Shown: positions 44,280-51,375, counted from the first letter of the stretch. The stretch: DNA of 57,364 nt from Clostridia bacterium (GCA_017436915.1 JAFSCE010000034.1:1-57364), one strand, 5' to 3'. Numbers and translations: made by a program. Notes: a model not told the origin generated them from the letters alone.

Positions 44280-44633
44280 TCAAAACAACATTTTAAGCTT
44301 GTCTATCCAACGCTTTTTCTTGCGTTTCCTCTGCTTTTTCTGCTTCCTATCTGAAGCAAAGTCATCAACCCAAATCACCTTGTTATCCCTGATCCAGTAG
44401 TGCGCTTTGCATGGGTACTGATAGTTTCCAATTGATGGAGACATCGTCACTGTTTCCCCGTCGTATCGAACAGACCAAAATTGAGGATCAATAGGCAGAA
44501 CTACTTTTTCGCCACAGCCACATGCGCATAAATGTGCAACTACTTTACAGTCGAAGCATACATATAAGATACCCGATTGCAGGTTTTCGGGCACCCTATG
44601 AACAATTTGCAGTTCAAACTCTCTCAACGCCAT
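44280..44633 (-). CDS. DUF6527-family Cys-rich protein of a ubiquitin-like system
   Basis: 117 residues. Possible zinc ligands: C26-x2-C29, C36-x-C38-x-C40 and C75-x2-H78, in a pattern CACGCGEKVVLP ... YPCKAHYWI that I recognise as DUF6527. Members lie next to bacterial ubiquitin-like and ThiF/E1 genes. The role is unknown; a metal-binding adaptor or ligase-like part is a guess. The C-terminal 25 residues are very basic (KQKKQRKRKKKR), fit for binding nucleic acid or membrane. It starts 10 bases inside the E1 gene, so translation is coupled; no strong ribosome binding site of its own is visible. Confidence 0.78.
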   Translation of the reverse strand: MALREFELQIVHRVPENLQSGILYVCFDCKVVAHLCACGCGEKVVLPIDPQFWSVRYDGETVTMSPSIGNYQYPCKAHYWIRDNKVIWVDDFASDRKQKKQRKRKKKRWIDKLKMLF

Positions 44634-45790
44634 TGCATTTCACCATCATTTGTACTGTAAACACAATTGGCTAAATGGATGTTGTCCAAATAGAATCCAA
44701 GTGTTTGCTTCCACTTCATGATTGCAGTTAACGCACAAAATGCATTTAGCTCTGCGGTTTGGATGTTGCTGGCATACAGATCTTTGTTTGCCTCCTCAAA
44801 GGAAATATGCTGTTCAGCAGCTTGTAGGCAACCCTGCATACCGAGTGTTGCTCGCGTCATGCCTATCAAGGATGTTCCAACACGCATAATATCAATTCCA
44901 GTGTCGATAAAGCTAATTCTATGCTCGTGTAGGAAGTTTACTATTAACCGCTTGCTATTGCCAGAGTCCATAGCGATAAACACAAAGTCTAATGATCCCA
45001 GCTCGTCAAGATTATCCTCCTCCAAATTATAGGGGTGAGAGAATATGTGACGATGCATCGCGCTATAGATATTCCTAAAGTGATCAGTCTTATTGGGCTG
45101 TTGTTCAAAAACTTCTTTCTCAGGTGCACCCGGTGCACGGAAAGCGTTATGCTGACAGAATATATCACCGTCGAAAAGGTGGATCTCAGCCACGGGGGTT
45201 TTTGCAATTTGGTCCAGCAGATAAGAACCTGTTCCTCCAAGGCCAATAATGCCGATCTTGTGGTTTTTCAACTTGTCAGCAATATCGGAAATTGCCGCAC
45301 GGGATGCATTAGTGTCTACGTAATTGAACACACTGCTATCGCTCGAAACTATCTTTTTGAAAGTCGCTGCTGTGATTGTTGGGTTGACAGCCTGAGCCTC
45401 GGAAGATAGTATCTGGATATATCGCGTAAATTTTTCATAATAATCGTTGTAGTCTCCGTCGGGTTTGTTAGAAAAGGACATATCCGTCGGGACATCAGCC
45501 AATGTGCATTTATTATGGTTGAGGAGAACCCCATTAAGGGGTTCTCCGTTCTTCCTGTGCGGCATGGTGCCCTGGAAGTACATAATATGCTTACAGGCAT
45601 TCTTGGTGTACCTTACCAAATCACTGTTCAGTTCAAGCGGTGATACCAAGGTACCAAGCTGAACATTTCCGTGCTCATCGAGATAAGGAACACTATGGAC
45701 AATAGCGCAACCAGCTCGCACCTCAAGTTCATAGCCTTCATCCTGGAGACGTTTTAAGTCTGGATTAAGATTTATTACTCTTTCCGACAT
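44624..45790 (-). CDS. E1-like ThiF adenylyltransferase with N-terminal DUF6791 domain
   Basis: 388 residues. Residues 1-150 match DUF6791 (start MSERVINLNPDLKRLQDEGY; middle HIMYFQGTMPHRKNGEPL; FSNKPDGDYNDYYEKFTRY). Residues 165-388 are the ThiF/E1 fold: nucleotide loop GLGGTGS 183-189, DGD 207-209, R218 in NAFRAPG, K234 and D275 in AMDSGNSKR, the usual adenylation residues. C321 in GMQGCLQA is a possible thioester cysteine. E1-like enzymes adenylate the C-terminus of a ubiquitin-like protein. The N-terminal domain could be E2-like, as fused E2-E1 proteins occur in related systems; this is inference. It overlaps the Ubl gene by 26 bases. Confidence 0.87.
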   Translation of the reverse strand: MSERVINLNPDLKRLQDEGYELEVRAGCAIVHSVPYLDEHGNVQLGTLVSPLELNSDLVRYTKNACKHIMYFQGTMPHRKNGEPLNGVLLNHNKCTLADVPTDMSFSNKPDGDYNDYYEKFTRYIQILSSEAQAVNPTITAATFKKIVSSDSSVFNYVDTNASRAAISDIADKLKNHKIGIIGLGGTGSYLLDQIAKTPVAEIHLFDGDIFCQHNAFRAPGAPEKEVFEQQPNKTDHFRNIYSAMHRHIFSHPYNLEEDNLDELGSLDFVFIAMDSGNSKRLIVNFLHEHRISFIDTGIDIMRVGTSLIGMTRATLGMQGCLQAAEQHISFEEANKDLYASNIQTAELNAFCALTAIMKWKQTLGFYLDNIHLANCVYSTNDGEMQWR

Positions 45791-46178
45791 TAAAGATCAT
45801 CTCCTCTCGAACACGAACGGTGTCACCCTTCACCAGCGTACCTTTCTTGTTTTCAATAGGGCCGTTGGAGAATACAACAGTGTACAGGATGTTGGGTGTA
45901 TCGCTATAGTTCGGATAAGCCAACTTGACAACCTCGTCATACGAAAGCTGTATAGTTCCCGCTGGAAGAACCTTGTCCACACCATTAACAATGATGGTAA
46001 TAGGCTCCTTGGGTTTTTCCGGAGGACTCGGATGATCCGGTCCTACAGGAGGAGTTGGCTTTTCGGGATGACCGGGTCCTACGGGAGGAGTCGGCTTTTC
46101 AGGATGGTCACGGCGATGAGCTTCATCGCCAGTTGGGTTGGGCATAGGATGCCTGTTGTTGTCAACGTGAGAAAACAT
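45765..46178 (-). CDS. Ubiquitin-like (multi-ubiquitin family) protein with Pro-rich leader
   Basis: 137 residues. The first 58 residues are rich in Pro, His and Glu and contain two tandem 12-residue units HPEKPTPPVGP(G/D) plus a degenerate third. Residues 59-137 form one beta-grasp domain of the PF14452 (multi-ubiquitin) type: ITIIVNGVDKVLP, SYDEVVKLAYP, YTVVFSNGP, GDTVRVREEMIFNV. The C-terminus is GKSNKS, not Gly-Gly. Relatives usually carry two or more Ubl domains; this has one. First gene of the operon, AAGGAGG before ATG. A TTGACA on the minus strand at 46243-46248 may be part of its promoter, but the -10 is unclear. Confidence 0.83.
   Translation of the reverse strand: MFSHVDNNRHPMPNPTGDEAHRRDHPEKPTPPVGPGHPEKPTPPVGPDHPSPPEKPKEPITIIVNGVDKVLPAGTIQLSYDEVVKLAYPNYSDTPNILYTVVFSNGPIENKKGTLVKGDTVRVREEMIFNVGKSNKS
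46034..46107 (-). repeat. Tandem 36-bp repeat inside the Ubl gene
   Basis: Two near-identical 36-base units (for example TCCTAC(A/G)GGAGGAGT at 46041 and 46077) encode the HPEKPTPPVGP repeats. Copy number could vary between strains. Confidence 0.75.
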
Positions 46179-46289
46179 ATCTGTTTCCTCCTTTCACATA
46201 ATAGTTTTTATATAAAAGGAGAAAAAGCCCGTTTTTACTTTCTGTCAACAAATCTCATTTTGGGTAATTAACTTTGTGTAAATTACCTC

Positions 46290-46318
46290 TTGCACACAGC
46301 CACTTAATCTGCTACAAT
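46290..46318 (+). promoter_or_regulatory. Plus-strand promoter between the Ubl and Fic genes
   Basis: TTGCAC, 17-bp spacer, TACAAT with extended -10 (TGC). It points away from both neighbouring genes, which are on the minus strand, and towards two hairpins. Confidence 0.65.
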
Positions 46319-46324
46319 AGAAGT

Positions 46325-46405
46325 GCTACCTTGACTAAAGTGCCGATTATGTGTGCTTTTGTCAACCGGGAGGACACCGTGACTTCATGGTGTCCTTCTC
46401 TTTTT
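46325..46405 (+). ncRNA. Candidate small RNA of about 80 bases
   Basis: From the predicted start near 46325: hairpin 1 pairs TTGAC/GTCAA and AAAGTGC/GTGCTTT (46331-46365); hairpin 2 pairs AGGACACCGTG/CATGGTGTCCT with loop ACTT (46371-46396) and is followed by TCTCTTTTTCTCTTTTT, a terminator in the plus direction only. A GTG-started frame of 16 codons (46379-46429) with GGGAGG five bases upstream overlaps hairpin 2, so a hydrophobic micropeptide is an alternative. Readthrough would be antisense to the end of the Fic gene. Confidence 0.45.
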
Positions 46406-46418
46406 CTCTTTTTATTTT

Positions 46419-47498
46419 TTAACGGATAATCTCTAAGACACCATAATAGTAATAAGTGCGGTTCTTGGGGCGCTTGTCAGAGTATAGTATTTTACACTCC
46501 TCAAGCGCATTTAGATATCTCGTTGCTGTTACCGAAGGTATGCCGGCTTCATTGGATACAGTACTAGTATTTATTGCTGGGTATTTATACAGCAAATTAA
46601 TAACATCAACGACCTTGTTGCTTTTAATAACCTGCTTAGCCTTTTCCAAGTCCGCCTCATATAAGGTATTGATTCTGTCTACCAATTCAATATATTTACC
46701 GCACTGCTGATCTACTGCACTCAGGAAAAAATCAACCCATGAATTCCAATCGTTTTCCTCACGTATACCGTTGAGCAGTGCATAATACTTAAACTTGTCA
46801 CGCTCCAGGGTTTCACTGATGAAGAAGCAGGGCAGTGAAATCTGCTTATGCTTGTATAGAAACAAAGGAATAAGTATTCGACCAACACGTCCGTTTCCAT
46901 CCATAAACGGGTGGATAGTCTCGAACTGGGCATGCATTATAGCTGCACGTACCAAAGGGCGTAACTGCTCATCTGTAGAATTAAAATATTCAACGAAGTT
47001 TTCCATGAGCTTGTCAACGTTTTCAGCAATAGGCGGGATATAGGAAACCATCTTATTGCTTCCCAGATAGTTTTGCCCATGACGAAACTCTCCGGGAACA
47101 GTAGCCTTGTTACGACGCACATTACCACTCATCAAAATTTTGTGGAGGTGTTTAATAAAATCAACAGACATTGGATTGGTCTTTAGATAGTGATAGCCCT
47201 CAAGCGCGGCATTTACATAATTGCGCACTTCAGACATATCCTTATCCTTTTCACTCGGATTAACCTGGTCAATTAAAACGCCATCTAGTGTCGCCTGGGT
47301 ACCTTCTATCTGAGAGGATGCTAAAGCCTCCTTTTTCTGAAGTGTTGGCAAAAACCAACTGCGGTCCAATTTGCTACCATCCAGTTTTGTTTTATATACT
47401 TCCAAACGTGTTGTGGCATCAATCAAGGCCTCCATGTAAACGCTTTGGTTTAAGTCGCTATCCTTTAACGGCAAGGATTTTGCATCAAATGCTTTCAT
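46419..47498 (-). CDS. Fic-family AMP-transferase with N-terminal inhibitory helix
   Basis: 359 residues. Residues 1-85 are the Fic/DOC N-terminal domain with the inhibitory motif SSQIEG (61-66), so a class II Fic protein that blocks itself. The Fic core has HPFMDGNGRVGR at 196-207 with the active His and complete nucleotide-binding loop. The C-terminal 70 residues look like a winged helix (YPAINTSTVSNEAGIPSVTATRYLNAL). Fic enzymes attach AMP or other phosphates to target proteins. AGGAGGG precedes ATG. It lies on the same island as the Ubl operon, with its own operator; whether they act together is unknown. Confidence 0.92.
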   Translation of the reverse strand: MKAFDAKSLPLKDSDLNQSVYMEALIDATTRLEVYKTKLDGSKLDRSWFLPTLQKKEALASSQIEGTQATLDGVLIDQVNPSEKDKDMSEVRNYVNAALEGYHYLKTNPMSVDFIKHLHKILMSGNVRRNKATVPGEFRHGQNYLGSNKMVSYIPPIAENVDKLMENFVEYFNSTDEQLRPLVRAAIMHAQFETIHPFMDGNGRVGRILIPLFLYKHKQISLPCFFISETLERDKFKYYALLNGIREENDWNSWVDFFLSAVDQQCGKYIELVDRINTLYEADLEKAKQVIKSNKVVDVINLLYKYPAINTSTVSNEAGIPSVTATRYLNALEECKILYSDKRPKNRTYYYYGVLEIIR

Positions 47499-47519
47499 GT
47501 TCAGCCCTCCTATATCGAC

Positions 47520-47564
47520 ATTATACGCAAAATAGAATCATTTGTCAATAGTTTTGATTCTATT
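47520..47564 (-). promoter_or_regulatory. Fic promoter with palindromic operator
   Basis: On the minus strand: perfect TTGACA (47543-47548), 17-bp spacer, perfect TATAAT (47520-47525). Arms AATAGAATCA (47531-47540) and TGATTCTATT (47555-47564) form a perfect 10-bp inverted repeat around the -35. The winged helix in the Fic protein makes self-regulation likely. Confidence 0.75.
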
Positions 47565-47739
47565 TATTTGTTTTTTGCTTTTTGCGCACAGTCAGAGACT
47601 TGTTTAATTGATTTGTGCGCGCTATCCATCTAGATAAGATCATATATGTTTCTATGATCTGCATAATCATGTTTGAAGAATATAGCGGTAAATAGTTAGC
47701 AAAACTTTATCTTCCAAGAACGTCTTCGGCCCTATAAAC

Positions 47740-47782
47740 ACGCTCCCGTAGGAGCTTCCTACGGGAGCGTTACTCTTTTTTC
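47740..47782 (+). terminator. Intrinsic terminator before the tRNA-Ala remnant
   Basis: Stem ACGCTCCCGTAGG / CCTTACGGGAGCGT (one bulge) then TACTCTTTTTT. No gene in front of it is visible; bases 47565-47739 hold nothing I recognise. Confidence 0.7.
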
Positions 47783-47785
47783 GGG

Positions 47786-47843
47786 GGGGTATAACTTTGC
47801 GTATCTTGGGAGGGCACTTAAATGGCATTCAAGCGGTTCGTTA
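47786..47843 (+). pseudogene. Degenerate tRNA-Ala copy at the island end
   Basis: GGGGGTATA (47786-47794) equals the tRNA start, then CTTGGGAGGGCACTTA resembles CTGGGAGAGCGCTTGA, then AATGGCATTCAAG (47821-47833) is an exact 13-base match to the anticodon arm (43478-43490), then CGGTTCG. The T arm and acceptor 3' end are missing and the D arm is disturbed, so it should not work as a tRNA. It marks the right border of the accessory island. Confidence 0.75.
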
Positions 47844-47866
47844 AGAAATTTCTTCGTTTGTGTGCG

Positions 47867-47895
47867 TTGCAAAGTGCGCCTTGGCGTGGTATAAT
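47867..47895 (+). promoter_or_regulatory. Promoter of the DUF6472 gene
   Basis: TTGCAA, 17-bp spacer, perfect TATAAT with extended -10 (TGG). Confidence 0.8.
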
Positions 47896-47926
47896 CGTAT
47901 CGAAATCCCGAAAGGAGCGACGGCTA

Positions 47927-48106
47927 ATGGATCAATGCGAGCATTGTGCGTATTTTACATATGATGATGCGACCGAAGAATATATCTGCGATGCAGTTGG
48001 TGGATTTGACGAGGACGATGTGGCGCGCTTTTCCGCCAACCGAGCAAGCTCTTGTCCGTTGTTTCGATTCTATGATGAATATAAGCTGGTACAGAAGCAA
48101 AATTAA
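47927..48106 (+). CDS. DUF6472-family small Cys protein
   Basis: 59 residues from ATG 47927 with AAAGGAG upstream; the longer frame upstream runs into the tRNA remnant and promoter and is not used. Pattern CEHCAYFTYDDATEEYICD ... CPLFRFYDEYKLVQKQN is that of DUF6472, a small family of Clostridia. C4, C7, C20 and C46 could bind metal. Function unknown. Confidence 0.75.
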   Translation: MDQCEHCAYFTYDDATEEYICDAVGGFDEDDVARFSANRASSCPLFRFYDEYKLVQKQN

Positions 48107-48127
48107 AGGTCACCCTAGTGAGGGTGA

Positions 48128-48162
48128 TAAAAAGCGGGCACCTTTATGGTGCCCGCTTTTTT
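48128..48162. terminator. Bidirectional intrinsic terminator
   Basis: Stem AAAAGCGGGCACC / GGTGCCCGCTTTT with loop TTTAT, between the DUF6472 gene and mntP. Confidence 0.88.
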
Positions 48163-48745
48163 AGCTTAACATATGTTCTAACAAGATTTTAACGCCGATA
48201 AGGATTAAGACGATGCCGCCGCCGATCTCGGCGCGGTTTCCCCAGCAACTACCGGTTTTGCAACCGAGCTGTACGCCTGCTGAACAACATACAAACGTGA
48301 TGACAGCAATAACGGCAGCACAAAGTAAAAATCCGTACCATGGGGCCAACAATCCGGTGCGCGTCATCGCCATCGTCACGCCAACAGCCATCGCGTCAAT
48401 ACTGGTTGCGATCGCCATGAGGGTGAGTGTTTTCCAGTTGGTGGGGTCTTCTGTTGGGACTTCGCACGCATCTTCGTGGATGGCTTCCCACAACATCTTT
48501 CCGCCAATAAACAAGAGCAGTCCGAAAGCAATCCAATGATCGATTGCCACAATTTGTTTGGCAAAAAGGCGAGCGACCAGATACCCGATGATCGGCATCA
48601 TGCCTTGAAACAGACCAAACATACCGGCAATTTTTACCGTTTGTAAAGGGGACGCTTTCTTTAAAAATGTGCCGTTACTGAGCGACACGGCGAACGCGTC
48701 CATGGATAATCCTAGCGAAATGGAAAGCAGCGTGATAATATCCAA
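48161..48745 (-). CDS. mntP: Manganese efflux pump MntP
   Basis: 194 residues from TTG 48745, chosen because GGAG lies 8 bases upstream; the TTG nine bases earlier touches the ribosome binding site. Six membrane segments. Family motifs SISLGLSMDAFAVSLSNG near residue 8 and the paired ATSIDAMAVGVTMAM near 113, whose aspartates form the transport path. It exports Mn2+ from the cytoplasm. No yybP-ykoY manganese riboswitch was recognised in the short leader. Confidence 0.9.
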   Translation of the reverse strand: MDIITLLSISLGLSMDAFAVSLSNGTFLKKASPLQTVKIAGMFGLFQGMMPIIGYLVARLFAKQIVAIDHWIAFGLLLFIGGKMLWEAIHEDACEVPTEDPTNWKTLTLMAIATSIDAMAVGVTMAMTRTGLLAPWYGFLLCAAVIAVITFVCCSAGVQLGCKTGSCWGNRAEIGGGIVLILIGVKILLEHMLS

Positions 48746-48769
48746 ATCTGACAACTCCTTTGAAATATC

Positions 48770-48798
48770 AGTATATCTTGAGTAAAAAGGAAAGTCAA
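48770..48798 (-). promoter_or_regulatory. Promoter of mntP
   Basis: On the minus strand: TTGACT, 17-bp spacer, TATACT, about 25 bp before the start codon. Confidence 0.7.
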
Positions 48799-48819
48799 TA
48801 TATTACGTGAAAACGACAC

Positions 48820-48849
48820 TTTACAACAGTAGGTGTTTGGCTGTATACT
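48820..48849 (+). promoter_or_regulatory. Promoter of mtaB
   Basis: TTTACA, 18-bp spacer, TATACT, about 21 bp before the start codon. Confidence 0.6.
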
Positions 48850-48870
48850 GGTAAGGTAAGGAGAAACACT

Positions 48871-50163
48871 ATGAACGCTTATTTTTATACGCTTGGTTGT
48901 AAAGTGAATCAATACGAAACGCAAGCGATGCGTCGGCAACTTGAAGAAAAGGGGTTTGTGACGGCTGAGTTCACCCCCGGTCAACCGGACGTCGGGGACG
49001 CGGTGTTGGTGATTAATTCTTGTACTGTTACGGGGGAGAGTGACCGCAAGCTACGGCAACTGTTGCGTCGTTGCCGCCGTGAGCACCCGCAGGCGGTGTT
49101 GGTGTTGACCGGTTGTATGCCGCAGGCGTTTCCCGAGATCGCGGAGAGCTTTCCCGAGCCGGATGTTATTCTCGGCAATGCCAAACGGAGTGAGCTGGCT
49201 GCTAAACTGCAACAGTTTTTAGTGCACCGCACACGGGTGGTGGATATTGCATCGCACGGTACCGAATTTGAGAAGCTGTCGATCCGCGAATTCCAAGGGC
49301 GCACCCGCGCGTTTTTAAAGATTGAGGACGGTTGTAATCGGTTTTGCTCGTACTGCATCATTCCGTATGCCAGAGGACGCGTGCGTTCCAAGCCGCTTGA
49401 CGAATTGGAACAAGAGGTCCGCGAGTTGGCAGAGCAGGGATATGTTGAAGTGGTGCTGGTCGGTATCAATCTTACTGCCTACGGGCAGGATCTGGGCTTG
49501 TCCATTTGCGACGCCGTCGAGCGCGTTTGCGCGGTGGAGGGGATTCGCCGCGTGCGCCTGGGCTCCATTGAACCGGATCATCTGACCGATGACGTGATTG
49601 ATCGTTTGGCGGCGTGTGACAAGTTGTGCCCACAGTTCCATTTGGCACTGCAAAGCGGTTGTGATGCCACGCTGAGGCGCATGAATCGCCACTATACAAC
49701 AGCGGAATACCGCGCTTTGTGTGATAAACTGCGTTCGCGTTTTCCGAATGCGGCACTGACGACAGATATTATGGTGGGCTTCCCCGGGGAGACCGAGACA
49801 GAATTCGAGGAGTCGCTGAACTTTGCGAAAGAGATCGCGTTTTCCCGTATTCATTGCTTTGCGTATTCCAAGCGCGCAGGCACACCGGCAGCAAGGGCGG
49901 CGGGGCAGGTGCCTAACGCAGAAAAAGCCCGCCGTAACCGCCTGATGATTGCCATGGGTGAGGAGTGCGCGGATGCCTATGCACAGGGACTTGTCGGCAA
50001 AATGGTTGAGGTGTTGCCAGAAACCGTGCGCAAGGACGGGCGCATGGAGGGGTATACTGATACCTATGTGCCGGTTGTGATCAGCGGCGGCGAAGAAGGG
50101 GTCATGTGCCGCGTGCGCATCAATAGTCAGCAAAACGGCATTTGCTACGGAACTGTTGTATAA
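48871..50163 (+). CDS. mtaB: tRNA t6A37 methylthiotransferase MtaB
   Basis: 430 residues. MtaB adds a methylthio group to threonylcarbamoyladenosine 37 of tRNA by radical SAM chemistry. UPF0004 domain: TLGCKVNQYET near residue 7, NSCTVT near 50 and TGCMPQ near 80 (cluster cysteines). Radical SAM motif CNRFCSYC near residue 155. The C-terminal TRAM-like part is short. AAGGAG precedes ATG. Confidence 0.93.
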   Translation: MNAYFYTLGCKVNQYETQAMRRQLEEKGFVTAEFTPGQPDVGDAVLVINSCTVTGESDRKLRQLLRRCRREHPQAVLVLTGCMPQAFPEIAESFPEPDVILGNAKRSELAAKLQQFLVHRTRVVDIASHGTEFEKLSIREFQGRTRAFLKIEDGCNRFCSYCIIPYARGRVRSKPLDELEQEVRELAEQGYVEVVLVGINLTAYGQDLGLSICDAVERVCAVEGIRRVRLGSIEPDHLTDDVIDRLAACDKLCPQFHLALQSGCDATLRRMNRHYTTAEYRALCDKLRSRFPNAALTTDIMVGFPGETETEFEESLNFAKEIAFSRIHCFAYSKRAGTPAARAAGQVPNAEKARRNRLMIAMGEECADAYAQGLVGKMVEVLPETVRKDGRMEGYTDTYVPVVISGGEEGVMCRVRINSQQNGICYGTVV

Positions 50164-50206
50164 AAAAACACCGTGGGAACGCTTAGCGTTCCCACGGTGT
50201 TTTTTA
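50162..50206. terminator. Bidirectional intrinsic terminator
   Basis: Stem AACACCGTGGGAACGC / GCGTTCCCACGGTGTT with flanking A and T runs, between mtaB and the opposing TSCPD gene. Confidence 0.92.
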
Positions 50207-50464
50207 CTCTTCATTTAATGCTTCTTGCAAGGCCTTTGCAAGCTGGTCGGGGCAGGAGGTGGATTTGAAACCACAGCGGATTCCGGATAAGCGACGGATT
50301 GCTTCCTTAGCTTCCATACCTTCTACCAATGCGCCGATACCTTTGGTGTTGCCGTTGCATCCACCCTCGAACTGCACGTTGTGCACGTGACCGTCCGTTA
50401 AATCAAAGGTGACCGAGCGGGAGCAAACGCCCCGCGTCTGATAACGGTAAGACAAATGGATCAA
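50204..50464 (-). CDS. TSCPD-domain protein
   Basis: 86 residues. The C-terminal KSTSCPDQLAKALQEAL gives the TSCPD name and GGCNGNTKGI is the second conserved block; cysteines at both could bind metal. The domain also occurs at the end of class II ribonucleotide reductases, but as a free protein its function is unknown. It begins inside the end of the PHP gene (4-base overlap), so the two are co-translated. Confidence 0.85.
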   Translation of the reverse strand: MIHLSYRYQTRGVCSRSVTFDLTDGHVHNVQFEGGCNGNTKGIGALVEGMEAKEAIRRLSGIRCGFKSTSCPDQLAKALQEALNEE

Positions 50465-51300
50465 CCTTTCTTTGCCAGTTGTTGTTTGTAACGAAGCAGG
50501 GCAGCCACACAGTCATCCGAAACGGTGGTGGAGCCGATCGGGCGCGCAGTACGGGAATACATACCGTGAAAATCCGAGCCGCCGGTAGTAAGCAACGTGT
50601 GTTGTACGGCGAACTCCAGCAGGGCTTGCTGTTGTTCGTCGGAGTGACTGGGATGCCACACCTCCACACCGTCCAAGCCGAGCGAAACGAGTTCCGTGAG
50701 CAGATCCTCACTTTGATACACGTGTGGGTGCGCCAAAATGGCAATGCCGCCCGCTTCATGAATGGCGGTGAGAACGTCGCGTGTGTCGGGATATTCAATC
50801 GGTACGACGGCGGAGCCCTCCTTACCGAATAGCTTGTGATACAGATCGCCGTATAACGAATCGGCATAGCCGGCATCCAGCAAGGCGTGCATAATGTGTT
50901 GCTTGAAAATGTTGGTGCTGCCGGTGGCACATTTGACGACCAGCTCCGGTGTGATGGGATAATAGCGCATCACCTTGCGCACCATTTCCATGCCAGCGGC
51001 ACGACGGCCTTCGCCAATGCGGCGGCACAGCCCTTCCAAACGGTCGGGGGAATCGCACAGATAACACAGCAAGTGCGCTTTGCGATCACGCTCGTGATCC
51101 ATTGTGGATAGTTCCACTCCGTGAAGCACCTGAACACCCATCCGCTTGCCGAGAATGACGGCACGCGTTGCGCCGGCAGTGGCATCGTGATCGGTCACCG
51201 AAACGGTGGAAAGCCCTTTCCGTTTTGCGATGCTGATCAGATCCTCAATGCCGAGTGAACCATCCGAAATTTTTGTGTGACAATGCAAGTCGCCAGCCAA
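50461..51300 (-). CDS. PHP-domain phosphoesterase (TrpH/RNase AM type)
   Basis: 279 residues from TTG 51300, chosen because GGAGG lies about 8 bases upstream and the metal motif follows at once; the long open frame further upstream lies before the promoter. Motifs DLHCHTKISDGS near residue 4, TDHDATAG near 35, HGVELS near 63, ILAHPHV near 190 and GGSDFHG near 245. Relatives hydrolyse 3',5'-nucleoside bisphosphates or 5' ends of RNA. Unit with the TSCPD gene. Confidence 0.85.
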   Translation of the reverse strand: MAGDLHCHTKISDGSLGIEDLISIAKRKGLSTVSVTDHDATAGATRAVILGKRMGVQVLHGVELSTMDHERDRKAHLLCYLCDSPDRLEGLCRRIGEGRRAAGMEMVRKVMRYYPITPELVVKCATGSTNIFKQHIMHALLDAGYADSLYGDLYHKLFGKEGSAVVPIEYPDTRDVLTAIHEAGGIAILAHPHVYQSEDLLTELVSLGLDGVEVWHPSHSDEQQQALLEFAVQHTLLTTGGSDFHGMYSRTARPIGSTTVSDDCVAALLRYKQQLAKKG

Positions 51301-51346
51301 TGTTCTGCCCTCCAGTTTATGCCGAAAACCCCTCTTACATAGGGAT

Positions 51347-51375
51347 AGTATACAACTTTTTCCATTCGAACGCAA
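51347..51375 (-). promoter_or_regulatory. Promoter of the PHP-TSCPD unit
   Basis: On the minus strand: TTGCGT, 17-bp spacer, TATACT, about 46 bp before the TTG start. Confidence 0.65.

Noticed and set aside
46379..46429. 16-codon hydrophobic peptide as a type I toxin
   Set aside because: The start codon and ribosome binding site fit, but the frame lies inside the terminator and runs into the Fic gene; too short and unsupported to call a gene.
47565..47739. Possible gene or RNA between the Fic operator and the terminator
   Set aside because: No ORF with start signals, promoter or stable fold was recognised; left unannotated.
47822..47926. 35-codon extension of the DUF6472 protein
   Set aside because: It begins in the tRNA-Ala remnant and crosses the promoter; ATG 47927 has a strong ribosome binding site.
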